DNA of 64,000 nucleotides from Anomaloglossus baeobatrachus (lineage: Eukaryota; Chordata; Amphibia; Anura; Aromobatidae), in contig NC_134354.1 in NCBI RefSeq assembly GCF_048569485.1, positions 332,951,143 to 333,015,142 of the forward strand. The letters run 5' to 3'. Below the pieces are notes generated by a model that saw nothing but the letters and a program-made list of their open reading frames with translations, had not been told where the DNA came from and ran no database searches. Both the position numbers and the translations under genes were made by a program. Shown here in pieces: positions 11,215 to 22,567 of this stretch; within the stretch, counting starts at the first letter, position 1, and each line of letters starts with the position of its first letter.

Positions 11215-11957
11215 GATTAAGACTGAAAGCTTAACCCCTCTATGACCCTGGAAGTACTGGAATTTCCTATTTGGCTTGGGCTTCCCAACCTTAAATGTAT
11301 TGGTACTTTCTGGCAATGATTTAAAAATGTTAAAAAAAGTTAAAAAATAAACCATGTTCATGGTGTTTGTGGGGTCCGGGTGCACACGTTTATTCATCCA
11401 GTTAGGTGCAATTCAATGTATTGTTTATACTTGTTTATACATGTTAAATCTTACTATATATATTGGTTCCTTTAATCATTATAAATATGTCAAAAGAAGC
11501 GTGTAAAAAGAAATGTTACAGCATGTACTTACTAATGTTTGAAAAATACCAATACAAAATTTGTTACAAAAAAAGTAAAAAAAAAAAATTGAAAAACTTT
11601 TTTTTTTTAATAAATCAGAAAATAAAGAAAAAAATATGCTACCAGCAAACATTTAAAAAAAATAAAATAAATGTAACGTATTTTATATCGCCACGCCTGG
11701 ATCAACCAGATCTATAAAAGTGTCACATTGATTAACTACTTCAGTGAACAACGTAAAGAAAAACATAGAAAAACAGTTTTTCATCATACATATGACAAAA
11801 AAAGTGGAATGAAACGCGATGAAAAATGCACATGTAAGTAAAAATGGTATCACTGAAACCGCCATCTTGTCCCGCAAAAAAGCAAGCTGTCATACAGCTC
11901 AGTCAGTGAAATAATAATAAAGTTCTCAGGATACAGAAATGCAAAAACTATTTAGTT
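11215..11957. repeat. AT-rich frog-type interspersed repeat, copy 1
   Basis: Contains the phrases ATCGCCACGCCTGGATCAACC, GATCTATAAAAGTGTCACA and AAAAAGTGGAATGAAACGCGAT, also present at 24285-24420 and 54485-54620. From general knowledge I associate this repeat with anuran genomes, but I do not assign its class. It ends abruptly near 11957 at the junction with gypsy integrase sequence, which is the duplication junction. Confidence 0.65.
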
Positions 11958-12290
11958 TTCTTAAAAATTGCATGGTAAAATTAGGTGAGGATGGAAGACT
12001 GGCCGGGGGAATGAAGTGGGTCATCTTAGAGAACCTATCCACCACAACCCAGATGGTGTCATGAACCTCAAAGACAGGCAGTTCCATGAAGAAATCCATA
12101 GCAATATGTTGCCAGAGAGCAGAAGGAACCGTCAGGAGCAGGAGTCCAGCAGGCATGTCCTTGGAAGACTTATTTCTGCCACCGTATGAACAGACAGAAA
12201 CAAAGTCATGGACTTCCTTGGTGAGGGCCACCAAAAGTGGCGAGCAATCAGCTAAGTGAAGTTGCTTATGCCCATTTGGCCAGACAACTT
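11958..12290 (-). mobile_element. Fossil gypsy integrase fragment, copy 2
   Basis: On the minus strand: KEVHDFVSVCSYGGRNKSSK, then PSALWQHIAMDFFMELP and IWVVVDRFSKMTHFIP. The first is the integrase zinc-binding tail. The second and third belong to the DDE catalytic core (AMDF and VVVDRFSKMAHF in Ty3/gypsy). Old and broken. It extends further left than the copy 1 version. Confidence 0.8.
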
Positions 12291-13460
12291 CATTCATGTC
12301 CCTGTAGGAAGGCCGCACCGGGCCACTCGGTCGCTGTACTCCTATTCTTATGGATCCCTGTGTGTAGGTATGACTGTGTGGGATGCTTGGCACTCACATG
12401 CTTTCCAAGGAGTTCAATTAGCCTTCCTTAGCTTCAATGCTGAGACTGATGTGAAGAAACGAGGCCAGGATTTTAATAACCGTACTCGTTTTACTTGTTC
12501 TTATCACCTTCATGGCAGTTGTAGTAACCAACATTCTTTCACCCTATCTGGGGGAATACTCTTTCTTCACGTAAGCTTCCCATAATGGGTATAGCGGCCA
12601 CTGCCTGTTTTTCTCCGTCAGTTTCCCTCACCTTCCTGACATAGTCCTTGGCACTTCGGCACTGGCTCCTTGTCCCTCTTCCCACTCCTTGTTCATTCCA
12701 CCCCAGGATGGCTTAACCGAGCCCGTCAGGATGATGTCACTGGTATTACATGCTTCACAGACAACCCTGTATTGTTTGGCTGCAGAAGGTCGCTGTGATT
12801 TTTCTGCATAAACTTCTCCTTGATAGGTTAACTCTCTCTCCCTTTTGGACCCTGCAGATATTTTTGCAGTTGAACTGCAAGTCTTTATCTCTCTCCCTGT
12901 GTCCATATAATTCTGCATTTTGCCTTGGTTTGTTGCCTGTGATAGTTACATTTTAGCTGTCCAGATTGCAAGCCATTGGCTTGCACTCTCCTGTGGAAAC
13001 ATGTTTTTGTGTTGCTGTCTTTATCCCACCCGATCACTACCTTGGGCTTATTTTAAGGAAAGTTAAGGCCTAGGTATCCTCATCAGCGTATAGGTGTGGA
13101 ACCTATTTAGGGATGTCAGGGGAGCCAGGGGCCAGCAATTGGCTTCATCAGGGATCTCCATCTTCTCCTCCCTAGTGACAGGGTTTCCCTCTTGCCCCTC
13201 CTTTCGCCATTCATTTGGTTTTCTCACATACCAAGCTTGACAGGTGAGCTGTAGGCTCCGGACCTCTAGAGGTGGCCTTGGGTTCTAGGACTGGCCCTCA
13301 CACCTAGGCCCACGTCCTCTCCTGTTCAAACCGACTCTGCTTCTGGATCCTAAGATGGCTGCTTTTAATACTCTTTCTCCTCCTCTCTTTGCATTCCCTA
13401 AAATAGACACCAGATGGCAACATTTCTGCCTTTATACTAAAACCTATAACTAATACATAT
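12291..13460. other. Unassigned duplicated sequence
   Basis: Counterpart of 3441-5485 without the two MITEs, and therefore the pre-insertion state for both. No coding content is recognised. Confidence 0.4.
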
Positions 13461-14077
13461 ACCGGGTTTTTCCAAAAATAAGGCACTGTGTTATATTTTT
13501 TTCCCCCCGAAAAAAGCGCAAAGGCTTATTTTCAAATAAGTCTTATTCTTGGGGAAACACGGTTGGGGGTAAGTTTGCCCCCCTTCCCTGAAAAACAGAC
13601 CCCTCCTTCCCAGGAGAATCATACCAGATGTCTGCATGGCTCCCAGGTCCTCCTGTGAACCTCAACGGGCGCTCCCAGTAGGTATGCTGCACTCTGTTCT
13701 CCTCTGCTTCTGGCCAACACACTCACATACATCAGATGATACACACACAATCTGTCATGCTCGCCACCGGGAATGAGACGGCGAGCGCAGGGAGAGTGCA
13801 TCCCGAGAGGTGAAGTGGATATATTGGACCACAGGGGGGGACCATGACCCACCCAAACAAGGGAAGTGCGACATCCAGGGACTGTGGCAGTTGAGCCGGG
13901 GCTAGGGGTGACTGGCAAGGTCAGACAGGACTGGCACAGGAACACAGTACATTTCAGGAACAAATCAGGATCAGGCTGGTCCCAGGACGCAGAAACACAT
14001 ACAGGGCAGAGCAGAGACACTGGCTAGTCCCGGCAACAGAACAGACAGGAAAGAAGACACAAAGTCATCAGGCAAAG

Positions 14078-14300
14078 TTCCAGAGATTGGGCAGAGGTCG
14101 TCAGACACCAGACATCGGGCATGGCTCCAGAGATCGGGCAGAGGTCGTCAGACACCAGACATCGGGCATGGCTCCAGATATCGGGCAGAGGTCGTCAGAC
14201 ACCGGACATTGGGCAAGGCTCTAGACATTGGGCAGAGGTCGTCAGAGACCGGACATCGGGAAGGCTCCAGACATCAGGCAGAGGTCGTCAGACACCGGAC
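14078..14300. repeat. 47-bp minisatellite
   Basis: Four to five imperfect copies of a roughly 47-bp unit built around GGGCAGAGGTCGTCAGACAC and CAGACATCGGGCATGGCTCC. Copies get shorter and more diverged to the right. Confidence 0.85.
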
Positions 14301-14339
14301 AGCAGGCATGTCCGGCATGGACTGCATCAGGGCGCCACA

Positions 14340-14530
14340 GGAACAATAAGCACAGACCGCAGCAGGGCAATGTAGGCTCAGCAGGCATGGACCACAGAAG
14401 GGCAGTGCAGGCTCAGCTGGCTTGGACCGCAACAGGGTGGTGCAGGCACAGCGGGCTTGGACCGCAACAGGGTGATGCTGGCCAGCGGGCTTGGACCGCA
14501 ACAGGGTGGTTCAGGCACAGCAGGCGCTCC
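14340..14530. repeat. 35-bp minisatellite
   Basis: About five copies of a 35-bp unit with GGACCGCAACAGGGTGGTGC and AGGCACAGCGGGCTT. One unit is shortened by three bases (about 14476-14480). It adjoins the 47-bp array but the unit sequence is unrelated. Confidence 0.85.
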
Positions 14531-15117
14531 AGACGTCAGGTATAAAACACAAACAGGACTTTATTCACAGAAACAGGACACAGCAGGGTTTAAGGTGCAG
14601 AAAACAGCAGGAATTCAGGAACAGGACACAAATTGGTACCAGAGGAACACATGTCAAGGACAGGTCCAGGGCAGACATCAGCATACCAGAACTATAGCAG
14701 TCAGGAGTGGAGCTGGGTATGGGCAGATCAGAGCAATAAGGCAGGACCAACACAGGACTAGGTTAGGTAACCTAAACAAGGTGCTCGGCCCCACCCATGA
14801 GGGAAAAGTAACTTTTATACCAGATGCCTGACAGCCATAGGCTGGGGACACCAATTCAAGGTGCATGCACTACCCAATATAAGCGGGGAAGGTGAGAGTG
14901 CGCACCCTAGGCTTCAACCAGGACCCCAGCTGGACAAGCTCAGGACCTGGGACCTAGATATCGAACACACGTGGATGGCTGTATGGGACAGCAGAGGACC
15001 AAACAAAACGTGAGTGGCAGTGCAGCAGAGCAGAGAACTGTGCAAGCAACCAAAAGAAAACAGCAACGGTATCCCAGCTGAGTAGGAGGGAGGAGAGTGC
15101 AGAGACATTGGCGCAAG

Positions 15118-16211
15118 TGTGCCGCCCCCGTGCCAGCAGCCGGTTGCTGCTCGGATCCGGGCCTTCAGTGGTGGTGGCTCGAGGGTCTCCGGACCCGGGG
15201 GTCTCGCGGACACGCCGAATAAAATGGGGACGTAGATGTACGGGCTAGGCCGTAATAAGTTTGTGACGCCACCCACGGTGTGTAGTGAGGTGGGACACCA
15301 CGGCTGCTGTTATGGGGCACCCAGGGGAGATGTTGTGCAGCAAGTTGTTAACCCCTCCATGGGCAGGGATGGTGGCCCCGGGACCGTAGAGGGTGCTGGT
15401 GTACTCACGGTCAGTAAAACACGCAAGTCTCTGGTAAACCAAGGTGGTGGTGGCCGGTGCCATGGCCGGTTGCATTCGGGATCCCCCACCCGGCTGGTGG
15501 TCTCTATCCTTTTTCTGCACTGTTTAAGTAGAAAAGACTTCCCAGTTTGAAACGTAGGAGTCCACTCCCGGCTGGATGTGGCCTAAGGAGCCATGCCCGC
15601 AGACGCTGGCCCGTGGGTTCTATGGGCCTTGGCGGTGACCTCTTATCCCTAATCGGTGGGCTGTTGTCTTCTATGAGGGACTTTGAATGGGACAGGACCT
15701 CTAGTCCTGGCCTCAATCGGTTAATTAACCAGTTCCACTTGTTTCTGGCTTCTGGCATCAGGGTCCGAGTACCCCCCTTCGTGCTACGGTTTCCGGGTCG
15801 GTTCCCCGTGTCAGTACCGGCGGGCTACAACCCTGGCCCGGTCCACCTCGGTTCCACTGAGCTGTCTTCCCATCTCCTGCTGACGGAGACCATCGTCTGC
15901 CTCCTAGCCAAGGTAGCAGGGCTCCTACCCTGGCACCGCTCAACTTAGACTTGACTGTTGGAGCTACCCCTAGCTCCAGCCCACACTCCTCTCCAAACTG
16001 AACTCTAACACTCAACTGACTGTTTTTCCCGCTCCGGGCTGTCTGGACCTCTGGGTGGGTGTGTTCCAACCGCCTGGTCACGCCCACTGGTGTGTCTGTC
16101 TGTCCCTAAGGGAGGTGACTAGGGTTTAATGGTTGGCTGTGTGTTTCCTAGTGAGGGAAGGTGATATGCAGGGGCCTATTTGTGACTACCTGGTTTTGCC
16201 AGGGCATCACA
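15118..16211 (-). mobile_element. Solo LTR, family B, minus strand
   Basis: Read on the minus strand it begins TGTGATGCCCTGGCAAAACC at 16211 and ends GGGGGCGGCACA at 15118. It contains the family hallmark GGTGGCGTCACAAA and GGATCCGAGCAGC. About 1.09 kb. The flanks (gcaag left, ctagg right) do not form a target duplication, so one edge is probably altered. Fossil. Confidence 0.6.
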
Positions 16212-16649
16212 CTAGGACACATGGATGCGTTCCACCACACTGCATCCCAGGATTCTCTGCCAACTAGTAGTAATCAGTATCGTCAGATGTGGTGAGTGTG
16301 TGTGCAATCTGATCTGTGTTTGAGATCCGAAGTTTCTGTGTGCACGCAATCTGATGTGTATGGGTGTCTGATCTTATTGTGTACGCGATCTGATGTGTGT
16401 GGGTGTGCGTTTCTATAATGAAGTATCTTGCAGTATCCTTTAACTTTTTTAGCTGCATGGACACTTTATTATTAAACCGCAACTAGGGCTTATTTTTGGG
16501 GTAGGGCTTATAATTAAGTCTTACGCCGAAAATGCTAAAAACTCCTGCTAGGGCTTTTTTTGGAGGGAGGTCTTATTTTTGGAAAAACACAGTAGTTTAT
16601 AACCTTACATCATTACCACAGTTAAGTAAAATACAGGACAACATCATTA

Positions 16650-19110
16650 CGTACACTCTAGGATGGGGGGGTTCGAGTACCTCCTACATTGCCAGGACAG
16701 AATAGTCCTTCTAGCCATAGGGACAAAACTCTAGCCTGGAGTAATGTCTATAAAAATGACAGGGGCTGCTTCAATAATTCTGGCAGAGGAAATAATGTGC
16801 TGAGACTTCTCAATTGAATCGGATACGTAGAAGAACGAGGACAGCACATCTGCTTTGACATTCTTCTCCACAGGACCTAACCGTAATTCGACATTAAAAC
16901 AGCAAAGAAAAGGGCCCACCTGGCCTGACGAGGATTCTACCCCTGTTAGACTGCAGGAAGGTCAGATTCTTATTTTCCTTCCAGTAGATGTTGCCACTCT
17001 TCGAGCGCCAGCTTAGTGGCCAGAAGCTCTTGATTACCAATGGTAAAGGTTCGCCTGAACAGTTTGGAGATAAAAAAAAATGCAACAGACAGATTTCCCT
17101 GAATATTTTTTGCAGGAGAACCACCCAAGTACCAGTAGAAGAGGTATCAATCTGCAAGAGAAACTGCTTTTTGGGAACAAGGTGGTGCAGAACCAGACCA
17201 CTAGCAATGCCCTTTTTCAAATGCTGGGAGGCCGACATAGCTGTCTTTGACTGGACTTTGGTATTGGCTTCCTTCTTGGTTAAGGTGGAAATGGGTGCGG
17301 TGCCATGAGGGACGAGAACTGTGAAATAAGTTGTGTGTAGAAATTGGCAAAACCCATGAACCACTGTAAGGTTCACAAACCTTAGGGACAAGGCCAAGAG
17401 AGAACATCAGAAACCTTTTCAGGATCCATTTTGGAGGTCCAAGCTGGAAACTATGTAACCGAGCAAAGGTGAGGAATTCTTGAATGTACATTTGGATAGC
17501 TTGTCAAACACATTGTTCTATTGTAGACACTGCAGAACCTGACAAACGTTCCTTCTATGGGTGGACAACTCAGGAGAGAAATCGGAATATCATCCAAGTA
17601 CACAAACACGGAAACGTAAACGAGAGCCCGGGAGATGTCATTAACGAATTCCTGAAACACTGTGGTCGCTTTGCACAGACCAGAAGGCATAACAAGATAT
17701 TCATAGTGACCATCACGGGTATTAAAGGCTGTTTTCAATTCATCACATTTGCCGATACGAATCAGATTGTTAGCCCCTGATAGATCCAATTTAGAGAAGA
17801 TCTCCACTCCACAGATTCTATCCAACAGTTTGGAAATCAAAGGCAGGGATACTTGTTTTTAATAGTGATTTTGTTAAGCCTTCAATAGTCAGATATAGGG
17901 AACCATCCTTCTTAGATACAAAGAAGTAGCCAGCTCCAGTCAGAGAAGAGAGTTTAGGATGAATCCTTTGGCCATGTTTTCTTGAATGTATTCGGATATT
18001 GTCTGAGTCTCAGCTAGAATGAATGGATACACCGGACCCTGCGTAGGTAAAGTACCAGGTAGAAGATCGTCAGGACAGTCATAAGGTCTGTGGACTGGCA
18101 AGATCTTAGCCTCTCAGCCTTCTTTTCATAGAAGACATCTATAAAGGAACAATAATGGACATGCAGGGAAGCAAGGTTCAAAGGCAAGGAGAGTGGAGTC
18201 TTGGTTTGGCAAGGCAGTTGGCAGCACAAAACAGTCCCCAGTAAAGCACCTGACCAGTTGACCAGCTCATGAATATGCAGCAATGGAAGACCCAAGGGAA
18301 TAGAATTTACAGATCTCGGTAGCACAAATAACATTTTGTTAGAATGCAGGGCTCCGATCCGCAACATGACAGGCAGCATAATAATTTGAATAGGCTCTGC
18401 CAGCAGTTGTTTGTCAATGGAGGAAATAGTCAGGGGATGGTCCAGCTGTTATGTAGGGAGCTGAAGTCACTGGACCAGATTCTGATGGACGAAGGTGGCC
18501 GCGGAGTTGGAATGCAGATGGGCAGCTGTGGAGATAGATGTTTCCTAACAGGCCAGAGTAACTTTGGTCAGTAGATTTCAAAAATAATTACCCTCAACTA
18601 CTGTAGAGTTGTCTCTCCAACCAACCCTAAACACTAGAGTTTCCTGGTCTCACGGGGCACATGCGAACAAAATGTCCATTACCTCAACAGTGTGTACATA
18701 CATTCTTTGTACCCCTGCTGTTGTTCCTGCACAATAGAGCTTAGCCCATGGAGTCCATGCTCTGCCTTACACACAAAAGGGATGAAACAGCTGAGAAGCT
18801 GCGGCCTGGAATCTCGAATACGGCCTAAGACATCTCCAGAAAGCTCCCTATATCATGGGTCTCTGTACAACCACACTCACAGATGGAATTTTCCCATGCC
18901 AGGACTTATCCGAACAGTAGGGAGACCATAAAGGCTATCTTAGTATGATTCGAAGGAAAGAGATGGGTGTGTAGTGTGAAGTGGATCTTGCACTGATGAA
19001 TGAAGCTGTAGCTCTCCTTGGAGTCAATATCGTCGTGCCCTAGAAGGGCAAGCTAGAGCTTAGCAAATCCACCAAAAAATAGAGCAGTACGTGGGTCACT
19101 CAGAATGGCA
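16650..19110 (-). mobile_element. Fossil Ty3/gypsy (Sushi-like) coding region, copy 2
   Basis: Reading down the minus strand in retroelement order: gag capsid-like sequence (about 19110-18815), a CCHC zinc knuckle near 18660 (CTHC, then GNGHFVRMCP), a protease to reverse transcriptase linker (18380-18000), reverse transcriptase (about 17840-17580, with FSKLDLSGANNLIRI and VFVYLDDI, the catalytic DD), and RNase H (about 17400-16890, with QIDTSSTGTW). The integrase part lies apart at 11958-12290 because other sequence separates them. Several disabling breaks are present, so this is an old fossil. Confidence 0.85.
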
Positions 19111-19434
19111 GACTGGCCAGACATAGAAGAAGCAGGAGACCAGGAAGACTTGAGGTGGACAAATCCTGCAGAAGGATTGCAACCACATTGATGGCCTGCA
19201 TCAGCTGGTCCTGACATTCATGCTGAGAGCAGACCTCCTCGTACACTACTTGTATACTAGACTTGGTATCCTTGGTCCCGATTTGTCAGTGGGTTCCATG
19301 GCATGATCTAACTATAACATTGATGGGTGTGGAGATACTGCGCCTGAAGTGGCATGACTAAGTGACTGTTGGACATTTACTAAAGCCTCTGATGACTGAC
19401 CATTTGCTTCCAGAAGTCACCTAATTAGTAAATT

Positions 19435-19735
19435 GAGTCCATCTAACTACAGCTGTTTTGCGAAAGTCTCAGAGGTTTGTTTGAGAACATTAGGGATCAA
19501 ACAGCATCATGAAAACTAAAGAAAACACCAGACAGGTCAAGGATAAAGTATGGTACAATGCAAATCTACCAAGACATGGCCGGTCACCTAAACTGACCTC
19601 CAAAGGAAAGAAAGCACTAATTAGTGAAGCAGCTAAGAGGTTGATCATTACTATGGAAAAGCTGAAGAGATCTGCAGATCAGGTGGAAGAATCTGTCCCA
19701 ATCAGGCCTTTATATTCCAGTCCAAAATCTTAATC
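19435..19735 (+). mobile_element. Tc1-like transposase remnant, copy 2
   Basis: From 19509: MKTKENTRQVKDKVWYNANL, then PRHGRSPKLTSKGKKALISE. Relative to the family the two DNA-binding sub-domains are joined by an in-frame internal deletion after DKV, so most of the first helix-turn-helix linker is missing. It ends well before any catalytic residue. Upstream leader and flanks match 9290-9760. Confidence 0.75.
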
Positions 19736-20198
19736 AATGCCGTTTTATCTTATTATATCAACTATGAAAGAGAGAGAGAGCTGGGCATTCGCAACCACAA
19801 AAGGAGGAGGGCTTAGAAAGTGAAGGAGCCATAAGGACAAACAATTCAAGTAGACATTTTCCCAGATAATTTTCCAAAAAGAAGACATATTTGCCTAATA
19901 GTAATAAATAGTATTTCCACAGTGATTAGCACATCACAATCAAGTGTGCAGTAGCACAGGACAGAGTGAAGTAGAGAAATTGAGGGAGTTTGAGGGTGGG
20001 AAGGGAATGTAAGGAGAGATGAGAATAAAACAAACCTCAAAAAGTAAAAGTGTCAAAGAAGGGGAGACAAACCGGGAGGGAAAAAGAAAGGAAGTCATCA
20101 CAGTGAGTTGCAGGTTGTATTGCAGCTAACCAAAAAGCAACTGTATTTTAACCATCTTATATAGCAAATGATTTGTTACTAAGTGTGTTTTTGCTTAC
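19736..20198. other. Unassigned duplicated sequence
   Basis: Matches 9760-9954 with about 200 extra bases (19800-19990). There is no recognisable coding content; the extra piece shows no clear ends. Confidence 0.35.
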
Positions 20199-20273
20199 AG
20201 GGAACTAGCAGAATTTTCCCATATATAGTACAGGCAGTGCCATACTGGTGCCGGAGACTGTGGTATGCGCATG

Positions 20274-21311
20274 TGTAGCGCCCCTGAAGCCATCAGGATG
20301 CTACAAGGTTCTGCATCCTTACCAAGATGCAGGACCTACCCCGTCAGGGACCCAGAACCCCTGTGCCGGTAACACAAAAAACCCAGGTAATCACAAATCC
20401 CCCATGCAATGGTACTTAGCTAGGGTGGGACCAATAGATGGCCGCCTAGAGGTGGAGCCAATCCAGTCCACTAGTTGACCAGGTGGGAGGGGCAGAATGT
20501 GGACAGTGATAACACAGGTAGTCAGTAGTTAAAACTACAGTGACTGTGGAGAGTGAGGAGAACAGAGTGGACAGCAGGAGCGTGAAGGTGTGACTGATCA
20601 ACGTCCTGATTCGGGTTGACGGTAACCTGGTACCCAGGAGAAATGGTTGCCATCGGAGTACTGTGGAGCACTCCCGGAACTACGCACCGACGGGGTACAG
20701 GACCCTAGGATAGGAAAGAGCTCCAAGCCGACCTGTTAACACCTGCACAGCAAAGGGGACAGACTCAGACCTTGCTGACCCTAAAGAATCCGAAGACTCA
20801 GTAGCAAAGGGAGAACCAGGGACAGGACCAGAGACTCCAACCCCACAGGGTTCACACTACCGTCAGGTGGACAGAAGTGGACAAACCACAGAACGGGGAC
20901 CCCCGGTGTTCTATACCACGGGGCAGGTGCAGGGGAGGAAGGTACCAGAGAACCAGACTGGCACTGGGACGAAGGGGACCTGGAGGCGAAACCAGCCGGA
21001 CTCGGGCAACCAGCTAACATCTCAAGTGAGTAAACCAGTTGCACTTAATACCTGTCTGGACTCCCTTCTTCCGATGCCTACTGCACCATACACCCGCTAT
21101 AGCAATACCCTACTTGCGGAGGGACTACCATACTAGCTGCTAATACCACCAGCCCAAGTAGAGATATTCTGCAGCGGCGGCTCCCTATACTTAGCCGCAA
21201 CACCGCAAGTGGCGTCACGAATAAACTTTATTCAACAATCCCCTGTAAATATTTCCATTAAAAAAAGGGCCCAGGGCACAGAACAGAGTACCCATATCCC
21301 TGGGTGCTACA
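20274..21311 (+). mobile_element. Solo LTR, family A (TGTAGCG...GCTACA)
   Basis: Begins TGTAGCGCCCCTGAAGCC and ends GGGTGCTACA. It is flanked by catg at 20270-20273 and 21312-21315, a 4-bp duplication. Internal landmarks are CCGTCAGGGACCCAGAACCC and GGCGTCACGAATAAAC near the 3' end. A reversed relative is at 48952-49935. About 1.04 kb with no coding content, as expected of a solo LTR. Confidence 0.8.
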
Positions 21312-21315
21312 CATG

Positions 21316-22493
21316 TGTGATGCCCTGGCAAAACTAGGTAGTAACAGAGGTTGTAAAAATCTCTCAGGTACAAGACTCCATCCTCCTTGGCTTTCCAACA
21401 CAAAACCCACACCCAGGTGCACAACACCAGCCAGTAAAGCCTAGTCACCCCCCATGACAATAGGGGCACACCAGTGGGTGGGACCAGGCGGATGGGAGCG
21501 CCCACCTAGGGGTCCTGAGGGGGAGGGAACACGTTAGTTAGTGGAGGAGAGGAGTCTGAGTCAGACAGTGAAGAGAACAGTACTGACAGTTGAAGTGTCA
21601 GCGGAGTCAGGGGTTGGGGCCCCTGGACTGACAGACTGGGTGGTAGACGTCAAGGAGGACCACAGGCGATGGAAATCCGGTCGCGGGAGACCTTAAGTGG
21701 ACCGGGGCAGGGTTGTAGCCTGCGGGTGCCGACAGCGGGAATCCGGTCCGGAGGCCATGCACAGTCGGGGTGCCTGGACCCTAGGGTGAGGAAGGTTTCA
21801 AGCCCCTTGTCAATTGACCAGCCGGGGACAAGGTTTCAGACCTTGTTCCACACTAAGCCCAGAGAGCTAAACGGAAGCCCAACGCAGGGAATAGGGTGTC
21901 CGCCAGAACCCACAGAGATCCCAAGGGTCAGATTTCACGGGCCACAGCTCCCAACATACAAAGTACCTGGAGTGGACTTCCCCGTTTCAAGCGGAGTCAT
22001 CCCATTGAAGACACAAACACTGAGTGCAGGAGGAAGGGACCCCTGTTTGCTACACCAGGGTGTGGGACCCGAGTACACCCACTGGAGGCAACCGGTCACT
22101 GGCAATTTGGTTTACCACTGGACTCTGTGTGCAATTCTTGGAACTGTGAGTACACCATCCATCCCCGGTCCAACCCTGCATGACACTCTCCGCAGCCACC
22201 ACTCCCGTTCACCTGGGCCCCAGGACTACACCTTCCCTACCCGTGGAGGGGATTCCATCCTGCTGCCATGGCCCATCGGCCCCGGGCGTCCGATTACCAG
22301 GCAGCGGCGGTGCTACCAACTCTCACCACAACCCACGGGTGGCGTCACTGACAAACTGTTTTCCTGTAAATACCCTCCTTCCTATGGTTGTGAGGATGGA
22401 CGGCTTTACGAGCCCGGGTCCGGCTACCACTCGAGCCACAGTAACGAACCCGGATCCGAGCAGCCCCTGTAGCGGCCTGGCCCCGTCCGCAAT
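21316..22493 (+). mobile_element. Solo LTR, family B, inserted beside family A
   Basis: Begins TGTGATGCCCTGGCAAAACT. The family hallmark GGTGGCGTCACTGAC and GGATCCGAGCAGC lie near the right end. It is flanked by acatg at 21311-21315 and 22494-22498. The left copy of that duplication contains the last base of LTR family A plus its catg, showing that this LTR arrived after family A. The exact last base (22491 or 22493) is uncertain. Confidence 0.7.
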
Positions 22494-22567
22494 ACATGCG
22501 CTGATTCTGGTGCCATTTTACTGAATAGTTGGGGAAAAACTTGACAAAATCCTGCTTGTTGGTTCCC

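Larger units (their letters stand above)
3298..11957. repeat. Tandem segmental duplication, copy 1
   Basis: This block is co-linear with 12100-24545. Matching landmarks in order include the segment at 3318 and 12145, a fold-back element (5488 and 13461), the stretch after it (6430 and 16605), gag-like sequence (8680 and 18826), a Tc1 remnant (9364 and 19509), a MITE (9955 and 20199) and an AT-rich repeat (11215 and 23660). In aligned stretches roughly one base in ten differs, so the duplication is old. Copies lose alignment at 6750-8660 versus 16890-18815. The right edge lies in the AT-rich repeat near 11957. Confidence 0.75.
13757..15117 (-). mobile_element. Unclassified LTR-type insertion with internal tandem repeats
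   Basis: The left edge, read on the minus strand, ends GGTGGCGAGCATGACA, an LTR-like CA terminus. The insertion interrupts the fold-back element within its CA-rich arm. No coding motif is seen. It carries two minisatellites (14078-14300, 14372-14530). The right edge meets an LTR of family B directly, so the original right end is not resolved. Fossil. Confidence 0.4.
13461..16592. mobile_element. Fold-back TA-flanked element, copy 2, with nested LTR sequences
   Basis: The left end ACCGGGTTTTTCCAAAAATAA and the right end TTATTTTTGGAAAAACACAG are mirror images, with TA at both outer edges. The centre is displaced by LTR-type DNA (about 13757-16211). After it the palindrome's right arm resumes with CCAGGATTCTCTGCC and GTCAGATGTGGTGAGTG. 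Same family as 5488-6420 and 24999-25898. Confidence 0.75.
20199..22567. mobile_element. MITE with AGGGAAC ends, copy 2, split by two LTRs
   Basis: Left part 20199-20273 (AGGGAACTAGCAGAATTTTC) and right part from about 22494 to 22567 (CTGCTTGTTGGTTCCCT) are the two ends of the element seen whole at 9955-10333. The middle of the original MITE that survives in copy 1 is partly missing here. The host MITE gives the order: MITE first, then LTR family A, then LTR family B. Confidence 0.75.

Noticed and set aside
15118-16211. Target duplication for the minus-strand family B LTR
   Set aside because: Flanks gcaag and ctagg do not match, so no duplication is claimed.
21669-22472. 267-codon frame in LTR family B
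   Set aside because: It lies wholly within a solo LTR that has GC-rich composition. The related LTRs do not conserve it.
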